5,049 bases of DNA from Bacteriovoracaceae bacterium (GTDB lineage Bacteria; Bdellovibrionota; Bacteriovoracia; Bacteriovoracales; Bacteriovoracaceae): positions 1 to 5,049 of the forward strand of contig CANETG010000215.1 of the NCBI GenBank assembly GCA_947440875.1. Direction: 5' to 3'. Under the pieces are notes generated by a model. It saw only the letters and a program-made list of their open reading frames with translations. It was not told the origin of the DNA and did not search any database. Made by a program: the position numbers and the translations under genes. Each line of letters begins with the position of its first letter. Within the stretch, counting starts at the first letter, position 1. This document shows positions 1-5,049 of this stretch, in pieces.

Positions 1-1
1 A

Positions 2-3000
2 GTCGAGCTGTTCCGGCAAATTTGTTTTCTTCCGGACGGAACTTTCCTCACCGACAGAATTCTCTTTGATGCCCACGGATCGATTGCGGAAACGTCGATG
101 GATTGCAACGCCCAGGCACTCGCTCTTGATGAAGAAAGAGCAGAAATAGAAAACATCATCGACAGTCCATTGTGTCCCATCGACCAAAGAGTCGACGACG
201 CTGGGCTCTTGAATCTCCTGAACGGGAGTTCGCCGATCGTAGAAGAACTCGCTTGCCCAGGCATTCGTTCGGCGGAGAATTGTACCCAGGGTCTGGCCTG
301 TAATCTCCTCACGTCTGTGATTCCCTCAGGAGTAGCGGCGGCGCGATTTGCCTTTAGTGAGAGTCCCCTTCTTCGAAGCTGCTCAGGGACCGGAAGTTGT
401 TTAACCAATATGGGGAAAGCGATCTGGGATAACCTCTGGGACACGGTGACGGGTCTCTACGACCTCGGGGCGATGGGAGTTTCATGGGTCGGCAATCAAT
501 TTGGATCAATGTGGTCTGCCGAGAATGCGACTTCTACTCGCGGGATTGCAGCGACGGAAATAACTGACTCGCAACTCGATCAGTTTTTGGCGAGTCCCAT
601 CGACTACATTTACAACATGGGTGCTCGATTCATTGACATGATCATGAGAGGAATTTCGAGCCGCTATGGTTGTGCCGAATGGACCGGCGTTCCTCATGTC
701 TCAGAGTGTTTGAAACCGATGAGCTTGGAGTGCGCAAACTGTAACGAAATACTGAACATGTTCTGCGGAGTCACTGGATACATTGGGGGGAGCTTTATTT
801 CGAGCTTCTTCACCGGCGGCGCCGTCGCCGCTGTTCAGATCAGCTCGAAGATTGCCGCTTCGACAACTTTTGCAATCGCTCGGAGTGTCCCCGGAGCTGC
901 AAGAATCTCTGAAGCCATGGCAGATGCGGGACGTCTGGCTCGGATCGGAAGTATCACCGGTGCCATCACCGGTACTCTCCGCGGGGCTTGGGCCGCTCTA
1001 AAAAATTCTCGGACCGTCATGGGAGTTACAATTGTTGCAAGACAAATACGCGCCGGTGGTGGGATCGTGAACGGGTTTGCGAGAAAGAAAATTTTCCTCT
1101 ACGCCCGCGGGCAAGACAAGGTGATCAATGCTGCCCGCGCCTACAACCGCTTAACGTTGGGAGCCTTCAGGCTTGGGTATCAAAAAACTCAAGAAGCGGG
1201 AAACCGCGCCCGAAGTTTTTTAAATGCCCAGTTCCCACTTCATACAGATGTAGTGAGCGGTAGATACGCCGACGTTGCGACACCGGAGCAGTACCTGAGG
1301 GAGGCAACTAAAACGATGACCGCCGAAGAGCGGCGTTTTATGAGCGTCAGAGTCACCACTGGACCTGCCAATCAAAGACGAGTTGTGGTCTACGATACGC
1401 GCGCCGGAACCCTGAATGATGACATCACTTTTAATTTCAATCCGCGAGTACCGCCGGTTCAAATCGCTAGACCTGCGGTTCAGGTTCCCCCTGTCGCTAT
1501 CGTTGAAGACACCCTTGAAGAGATTGTCGTCACCGCCAGACGCCGGCCACCGACGCGAGATGAGTACATCGAATCATGGGCAGATCAAGTCGCCACCACT
1601 CCGAGAGAAAACATTGCTTACATTGATGAGGCACTTCTTGGTGCACGACCGGGAGTCTTTTATCTCGATACGCAGAATACGGCACTCAAGCGGCTCAACG
1701 ATACTCTGAAAGATAAGTCTATCGTGGATGCGTTCGGGAATCGCTACAACTCCTTAGTCATGGACACTCTGGAAGATTTTAAACTCGCTCATCCTGGTGT
1801 GACAGTGAATCTTTATTCAGATTATAAATCTCTTCGCGCTTCTATCCGAGGACCTCCGGGTCAAGAAGAAAGCCTGATGGAAGAACTCGCTGGACTCATG
1901 CGATCGACGGAAGAAAAATTTTTAGGAGAACTGAGACTTGCGAGTCTCGCGGATGAATCGGCCATGAGCGAGCGCTGGTTCCGAGCGGGTCTAGGTCGCA
2001 CATCTGACGAGGCCAATCTTGTCACCAGATTCTCAAGGCGCGAAACGGAACTGACTCCCTCATTATTTTCCTCCAGCACCATGAATGCCAGAATCAGAAT
2101 CGCCTGGGAGCTGGCGGAAAAATCAAGAGCGCAAATTGCGACGAGGTTTCAAGGAACTGATCTCCTTCGGAATGTGGAAGGATCCACTCGCCAAATTCCT
2201 CGAGCAGAGGTTTTAGAAGTCGTCAGAAAATCCGACACTCCCCAAGAAATTGCTCAAACACTCTCCAGAAGATTTGGTCGTGAAGTGACGGTACAAGATG
2301 CCGAACTGCTGCGCGAATATTTTGATCGGGTTGATCAATTTTCGCCAGCGCTCATGATCCCTTCACGAGTTGACCACCGTTTTGATTCCGCGACCAATGG
2401 CGGATTCTCGATCGACTTTGCTGGTGTTGGGTCCGTCAACGCTGAGGCCACTGCAGCTGGACTTGCCCGCGGCGGTACTCTCCAAGAATCTACTTCTCTG
2501 GTGAGAGCCGGTGAGATTGTAGTCACCCGCGAACTCGACGCACTGAAACTAAGAACTGAAAATGCTGTCCGGGACGCTCTATCTCGCCGAGGGATCACGG
2601 CCGAGATTTCGGTCAGTGGCGATGACATGGTGGTGATTCCGAATCGCCCGCTCACGCCAGAAATAAGAAGAGAAATTGCAGAGGCACAAGTCGCTGCTCA
2701 GGTGGGAACAAATACTTTACCGTCCGGAATGAGGACAAGTTTTTTCCGCGAAGGTATTCAAGAGCAGGCGTCCCGCTCGATTCAGGCAACGATTGGTGAA
2801 ACCATCGAGAAAAAACTTCGCCGTCGTCTCGAGGGCCAGCTCCCTCGGAGTGAACTTGAGTACACACTCTTCTCTGTCGATATGCGGGGAAGTGCCCAGG
2901 GTACTGGAGGAGTGGGTCTTGATGTCATCAATCCCAATCTCTCCCCTGCTTCAAGAAGAATCATTGATCGGGAGCTGCAAAACGCTATTCAAGACGTGAA

Positions 3001-3292
3001 CACAGAGCTCAAAAATGGAGGACAGGTTGGGAGTCTAGGGATAGAATCTTCTCTGAACCACTTCAGGGAGCACTCTTGGATTTCCAGCTTATCGACTGGG
3101 TTTTTATCATCGGATATATCGTTGTTGTCTTCGGAATTGCCATCAAATCCGGCAAAGAGATGGGCGAAAACAAGGCCAACCGTACCGACAAAGAAAAAGC
3201 AGAAGAAAAATATCTCGCTAGTCGGTCACTCACATTTTTTGAATCTCTGTGTTCGATCATCGGAACAGAAGTTTCGGCACTCACTTTCGTAG
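2..3292 (+). CDS. Large cysteine-rich, probably exported multidomain protein of unknown function (5' partial; 3' end uncertain)
   Basis: I do not recognise a named gene. The frame is open from the left edge: an ATG at 98 exists, but the codons before it read as normal protein (LPDGTFLTDRILFDAHGS, like a YD/beta-hairpin repeat), so the start lies outside the window. Seen in order: a cysteine-rich region to about 766 with 13 Cys including CANC at 731-742; a Gly/Ala-rich hydrophobic segment at 758-835 followed by a basic Ala/Gly/Arg-rich stretch to about 1200; a Pro/Val-rich linker with LEEIVVTARRRP at 1514-1549; a possible divergent GGDEF-like domain at about 1655-1900; a charged helical spacer containing WFRAGLG; and a second possible GGDEF-like domain at about 2405-2690 with SGDDM at 2615-2629. 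Disulfides and the hydrophobic segment suggest export (inference). The stop is TAG at 3290-3292, but 3076-3292 overlaps the symporter in another frame, so the real end is probably upstream. A secreted effector or surface protein is possible but unproven. Confidence 0.75.
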   Translation, partial: VELFRQICFLPDGTFLTDRILFDAHGSIAETSMDCNAQALALDEERAEIENIIDSPLCPIDQRVDDAGLLNLLNGSSPIVEELACPGIRSAENCTQGLACNLLTSVIPSGVAAARFAFSESPLLRSCSGTGSCLTNMGKAIWDNLWDTVTGLYDLGAMGVSWVGNQFGSMWSAENATSTRGIAATEITDSQLDQFLASPIDYIYNMGARFIDMIMRGISSRYGCAEWTGVPHVSECLKPMSLECANCNEILNMFCGVTGYIGGSFISSFFTGGAVAAVQISSKIAASTTFAIARSVPGAARISEAMADAGRLARIGSITGAITGTLRGAWAALKNSRTVMGVTIVARQIRAGGGIVNGFARKKIFLYARGQDKVINAARAYNRLTLGAFRLGYQKTQEAGNRARSFLNAQFPLHTDVVSGRYADVATPEQYLREATKTMTAEERRFMSVRVTTGPANQRRVVVYDTRAGTLNDDITFNFNPRVPPVQIARPAVQVPPVAIVEDTLEEIVVTARRRPPTRDEYIESWADQVATTPRENIAYIDEALLGARPGVFYLDTQNTALKRLNDTLKDKSIVDAFGNRYNSLVMDTLEDFKLAHPGVTVNLYSDYKSLRASIRGPPGQEESLMEELAGLMRSTEEKFLGELRLASLADESAMSERWFRAGLGRTSDEANLVTRFSRRETELTPSLFSSSTMNARIRIAWELAEKSRAQIATRFQGTDLLRNVEGSTRQIPRAEVLEVVRKSDTPQEIAQTLSRRFGREVTVQDAELLREYFDRVDQFSPALMIPSRVDHRFDSATNGGFSIDFAGVGSVNAEATAAGLARGGTLQESTSLVRAGEIVVTRELDALKLRTENAVRDALSRRGITAEISVSGDDMVVIPNRPLTPEIRREIAEAQVAAQVGTNTLPSGMRTSFFREGIQEQASRSIQATIGETIEKKLRRRLEGQLPRSELEYTLFSVDMRGSAQGTGGVGLDVINPNLSPASRRIIDRELQNAIQDVNTELKNGGQVGSLGIESSLNHFREHSWISSLSTGFLSSDISLLSSELPSNPAKRWAKTRPTVPTKKKQKKNISLVGHSHFLNLCVRSSEQKFRHSLS
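758..835 (+). other. Gly/Ala-rich hydrophobic segment inside the large protein
   Basis: The translation here runs MFCGVTGYIGGSF followed by ISSFFTGGAVAAV, about 26 residues with no charged residue. It could be a single membrane-spanning or membrane-inserting helix. It sits directly at the boundary between the cysteine-rich region and the cysteine-free remainder, and is followed by an Ala/Arg-rich basic stretch (ITGAITGTLRG, then RQIRAGGG). Large secreted bacterial toxins often have a hydrophobic translocation segment in such a position, but that role is inference. Confidence 0.5.
1655..1900 (+). other. Possible divergent GGDEF/cyclase-fold domain, copy 1
   Basis: The translation begins VFYLDTQNTALKRLND, which matches the pattern of GGDEF strand 1 and helix 1 (hydrophobic strand, Asp, then a lysine and Asn-Asp: D at 1667-1669, KRLND at 1688-1702). 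It continues through a helix (VDAFGNRYNSLVMDTL) and a strand (VTVNLYSDYK). YSDYK at 1814-1828 falls 49 residues after the first Asp, near where GG[DE]EF would be. The canonical glycines and catalytic acid are not conserved, so cyclase activity is not expected. This is a pattern match by eye, not a profile search. An unrelated alpha/beta fold is the main alternative. Confidence 0.3.
2405..2690 (+). other. Possible divergent GGDEF/cyclase-fold domain, copy 2
   Basis: FSIDFAGVGSVN at 2405-2440 resembles the GGDEF opening (strand, Asp, aromatic, then Asn where the family has the nucleotide-contacting Asn). After about 67 residues, including a helix (LDALKLRTENAVRDALSRRG), comes SGDDMVVIP at 2615-2641, close to the GGDEFVVLLP strand-turn-strand signature. 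The first Gly is Ser, and Asp-Met replaces Glu-Phe. The segment then continues as LTPEIRREIAEAQ, like the helix that follows the signature in diguanylate cyclases. The spacing is about 25 residues longer than usual. The resemblance is stronger than in copy 1, but it still needs a structural test. Confidence 0.35.
3065..3070 (+). promoter_or_regulatory. Ribosome binding site deciding the TTG start of the symporter
   Basis: AGGGAG lies 5 bases before a TTG at 3076, a good Shine-Dalgarno match at a good distance. The symporter frame is open upstream to about 2968, but no ATG precedes this TTG in frame, and the first in-frame ATG after it (3160) would delete transmembrane helix 1. The predicted N-terminus MDFQLIDWVFIIGY begins right at the usual SSS first helix, which supports TTG as the start. 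Confidence 0.75.
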
Positions 3293-4536
3293 GTGTTCCG
3301 GCCTATGCCTTTAATAAAGATTTTTCATTCGTGCAGATTTACATGGGCGCCATCGCTGCTCGATTCGTCATCGCCGTTGTTTTTCTTCCGAAAGTTTATG
3401 ATAAAGGGCTCACGATTTATGAAGTAATGGCCCAGGACTTTGGTCTTCCGTCTGGCCAGCGTGCAGTCGGAATGTTTTATTCTATGAGTAAGATTGTTTC
3501 TGTTGGTGTGAGACTTTTTTCCGGGTCGATCATGCTCGCGACATTTACCAACACGTCGATCACGACTGCTCTGGTTGCGGTCACTCTTATGACTCTGGTT
3601 TATATTCAGCTCGGCGGGCTCAAAGCGGTCGCTCGTACAGATATGTTCCAGATGAGTTTATTCATCATCGGCGGAACTCTCGCCCACTTTCTCATTCCGG
3701 ATGTCGCCAATTCTACTTGGGGCGAAATGATGAGTGTCGCTCAGGCAGCCGGGAAAACGACGATTCTCAATTTCTCTAACCCGTGGCCATTTGTTTTTGG
3801 GATTATGGGCGGATTTCTTTTTGATATGTCGACGCATGGAGTGGATCAGGATTTTGCCCAAAGACTCACGGCCAATAAAACGCTCAAGTCCGGACAGATG
3901 GCGATTTTCTTTTCTTCGTTTCTTTCGATTTCCGTCGGCCTTCTCTTCCTTGGCGTTGGTGCGCTTCTTTGGGTTTTCTATCAATCGCATCCTCTGCCCC
4001 CGAATTTACCTGGATCGGACTATCTCTTTCCCCATTTCATCGTGAATTATTTCCCCGTTGGGATGAGAGGAATCATGGTTGCGGGAGTTCTTGCGGCGAC
4101 GATGTCGGTGCTCGACTCCACGATCAATGCACTCTGTGCCACGATGTACAATGACATCGCTCCCAATCGCGATAAGAAAAAAACAGAGATGTGGGGACTA
4201 ATTGATTCTATCGTCTTAGGATTTTCTATCCTGGGAATTGCCATCCTCGCTTCGAAGTTTGATGGACTCTTACTCCTGGGACTCAAGGCGCAGTCTTGGA
4301 CCGGAGGATCGCTCCTGGCACTTTTCATGAGTAAAGTGATCTTAAAAAAATTCTTCCACTACCGCTTAGATTTAGTCAGTGTCATCGGTGCTTACGTTAT
4401 TGGGATGAGTGGCGTTTATCTCAACACGCGTGTCCTCGCATGGGACTGGAATCTTAACGTGTACTGGGGTTTTATTCTCTCGATGGTCTATTTAAAAATT
4501 CTGACTCAAATTCAGAGGAAGCCATCATCCTATTGA
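3076..4536 (+). CDS. Sodium:solute symporter family (SSS/SLC5) membrane transporter
   Basis: This inner-membrane permease belongs to the SSS family (TC 2.A.21), whose members usually couple Na+ entry to uptake of sugars, amino acids, carboxylates or vitamins. The 486 residues are about the usual length, with helices spread from residue 6 to about 476 (probably 13). Recognisable family motifs are YLASRSL (46-52) leading into GTEVSALTFVGVP (63-75) in the broken first core helix; GGLKAVARTD (180-189), the best-known signature; GVDQDFAQR (255-263); and the helix-8 segment AATMSVLDSTINAL (340-353). Aligned from memory with PutP and vSGLT, Ser344 keeps the first Na2-site hydroxyl but Val345 replaces the second. 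A charged insert (KANRTDKEKAEEK, 33-45) follows helix 1. The start is a TTG with a strong ribosome binding site. The gene follows the large protein gene closely and may share its transcript. The substrate is not predictable: sugar, sialic acid, proline and carboxylate branches all remain possible. Confidence 0.93.
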   Translation: MDFQLIDWVFIIGYIVVVFGIAIKSGKEMGENKANRTDKEKAEEKYLASRSLTFFESLCSIIGTEVSALTFVGVPAYAFNKDFSFVQIYMGAIAARFVIAVVFLPKVYDKGLTIYEVMAQDFGLPSGQRAVGMFYSMSKIVSVGVRLFSGSIMLATFTNTSITTALVAVTLMTLVYIQLGGLKAVARTDMFQMSLFIIGGTLAHFLIPDVANSTWGEMMSVAQAAGKTTILNFSNPWPFVFGIMGGFLFDMSTHGVDQDFAQRLTANKTLKSGQMAIFFSSFLSISVGLLFLGVGALLWVFYQSHPLPPNLPGSDYLFPHFIVNYFPVGMRGIMVAGVLAATMSVLDSTINALCATMYNDIAPNRDKKKTEMWGLIDSIVLGFSILGIAILASKFDGLLLLGLKAQSWTGGSLLALFMSKVILKKFFHYRLDLVSVIGAYVIGMSGVYLNTRVLAWDWNLNVYWGFILSMVYLKILTQIQRKPSSY

Positions 4537-4592
4537 TGAGGCTGCAAAAGCTTGGTTCAGGAAAAGAGCGAAGAAGAAGAAGAGGATGAGCT
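4537..4592. other. Short convergent intergenic gap, GA-rich, no terminator seen
   Basis: These 56 bases separate the stop of the symporter (TGA 4534-4536) from the stop of the opposite-strand gene (4593-4595). The + strand is purine-rich, with four AAG units in a row at 4571-4582. I looked for a GC-rich hairpin followed by a T-run on either strand and found none. The AAGCTT at about 4549-4554 is only a short palindrome. Transcription from either side may therefore run into the other gene or end by a factor-dependent route. Confidence 0.5.
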
Positions 4593-5049
4593 TCATGGAC
4601 TCACTCTCCAATTCTCGAAAATATTGTAAAGTTCCATCCCTGTTTCCGGCACGTAGTTGAGGTAGCCGATCTGATCGGGCCTAGCCTTTCCAAGTTCACC
4701 GATTAAAGCGAGTCCTTCGATCGTGTTCATTTCTTTAAAGAGTGGTGGTGAAATAACGTTGATCGAATGAAAATTATTTTCACCCACAATCCGGTTCATT
4801 GTTCCTAAAATTCTTGAATCTTTAGTTCCCATCGACATTTTCCGGAAGAGACTTCCCAGTTTTTTGAGCTGAGCGACCTTAGAGGTTTGCTTCCTCAAAT
4901 CTTTGAGACCTTTTTTGAAAGTATGAAGCCCATCGACGAGATCCCAGTCACTTTTTGTGATCTTATGGGCACGGAGAATTTGTGTCCTCGTGCTTAAAGA
5001 CGAAGACCGAAGCTCTTCTTTGGCCTCCTCAACTCGCTTGATGAGTTCA
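4593..5049 (-). CDS. Hypothetical charged, helical protein (C-terminal part only)
   Basis: I do not recognise this protein. The reverse-strand frame is open from the right edge (first full codon 5048-5046) to TGA at 4595-4593, giving 151 residues, and the N-terminus is beyond the window. A TTG at 4898 could be read as a start, but the upstream codons are coherent protein, so it is more likely internal. The edge-proximal half is very charged and probably helical or coiled coil (ELIKRVEEAKEELR, later HTFKKGLKDLRKQ and QLKKLGSLFRKM). The second half looks globular (RILGTMNRIVGENNF, IEGLALIGELG, and a tail ending ENWRVSP). No cysteine, membrane segment or known catalytic motif is visible. It converges on the symporter gene with a 56-base gap, so the two are not in one operon. 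Confidence 0.75.
   Translation of the reverse strand, partial: ELIKRVEEAKEELRSSSLSTRTQILRAHKITKSDWDLVDGLHTFKKGLKDLRKQTSKVAQLKKLGSLFRKMSMGTKDSRILGTMNRIVGENNFHSINVISPPLFKEMNTIEGLALIGELGKARPDQIGYLNYVPETGMELYNIFENWRVSP

Noticed and set aside
98..100. ATG at 98 as the start of the large gene
   Set aside because: The frame is open to the window edge and the upstream codons read as normal protein. Only a weak GGAA precedes this ATG, and no signal peptide follows it.
953..973. Direct repeat ATCACCGGT twice with a 3-base spacer
   Set aside because: It encodes ITGAITG within the Gly/Ala-rich stretch of the large protein. Two 9-base copies are explained by the protein sequence and show no sign of a regulatory or mobile element.
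2335..2655. Open reverse-strand frame of 106 codons, and other antisense frames at 1861-2082, 3063-3284, 3658-3990 and 4047-4328
   Set aside because: All lie wholly within well-supported + strand coding sequence, and their Ser/Arg-rich translations are typical of antisense shadows.
3011..3038. Programmed ribosomal frameshift at the A5 run near the end of the large gene
   Set aside because: The run (CTC AAA AAT) is short, is not a classic heptamer slippery site, and has no obvious downstream stem-loop. A sequence indel or simple over-extension explains it better.
2968..3075. Translation fusion of the large protein to the symporter through the open frame upstream of the TTG
   Set aside because: That frame reads as Trp/Arg-rich shadow sequence of the large gene (KWRTGWESRDR), has no ATG, and there is a proper ribosome binding site and start at 3065-3078.
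4537..4592. Bidirectional rho-independent terminator between the convergent genes
   Set aside because: There is no GC-rich stem with a flanking T-run. The only palindrome is AAGCTT.

Overview
The window holds two genes on the + strand and the end of a third, convergent gene on the - strand. It looks like ordinary chromosomal bacterial DNA with close to half G+C by eye, tight gene packing and a TTG start preceded by a good Shine-Dalgarno sequence. No rRNA, tRNA, CRISPR array, insertion sequence or phage gene is visible. The large first protein resembles, from memory only, the long cysteine-rich exported proteins of predatory Bdellovibrionota (Bdellovibrio/Bacteriovorax relatives). That lineage guess is an inference of low to moderate confidence.

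Region 1 (2 to about 3075, + strand) is the 3' part of a very large gene of unknown function. Its reading frame is open at the left edge of the window, so the N-terminus is missing. The visible protein has a cysteine-rich region with 13 Cys, then a Gly/Ala-rich hydrophobic stretch, an arginine-rich basic region, a Pro-rich linker carrying a TonB-box-like motif, and then about 480 residues without cysteine. Within that last part I see two segments that look like divergent GGDEF/nucleotide-cyclase-fold domains, both lacking the canonical active-site signature. The frame stays open to 3292, but the last 217 bases lie inside the next gene in another frame, so the true C-terminus is probably near 3010-3075.

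Region 2 (3076-4536, + strand) is a complete sodium:solute symporter (SSS/SLC5 family) of 486 residues with many membrane helices. It has the family's GGLKAV..TD, DQ..QR and helix-8 motifs, but a valine at a position that is normally a Na+-ligating Ser/Thr. Its substrate cannot be told from the sequence.

Region 3 (4537-4592) is a short GA-rich gap between convergent genes with no recognisable terminator. Region 4 (4593 to the right edge, - strand) is the C-terminal 151 residues of an unrecognised, charged, mainly helical protein.

Nothing ties the three genes into one pathway. The large protein and the symporter are co-directional and nearly abutting, so they may be co-transcribed. The least ordinary content is the architecture of the large protein, together with signs of a frame break at its 3' end.
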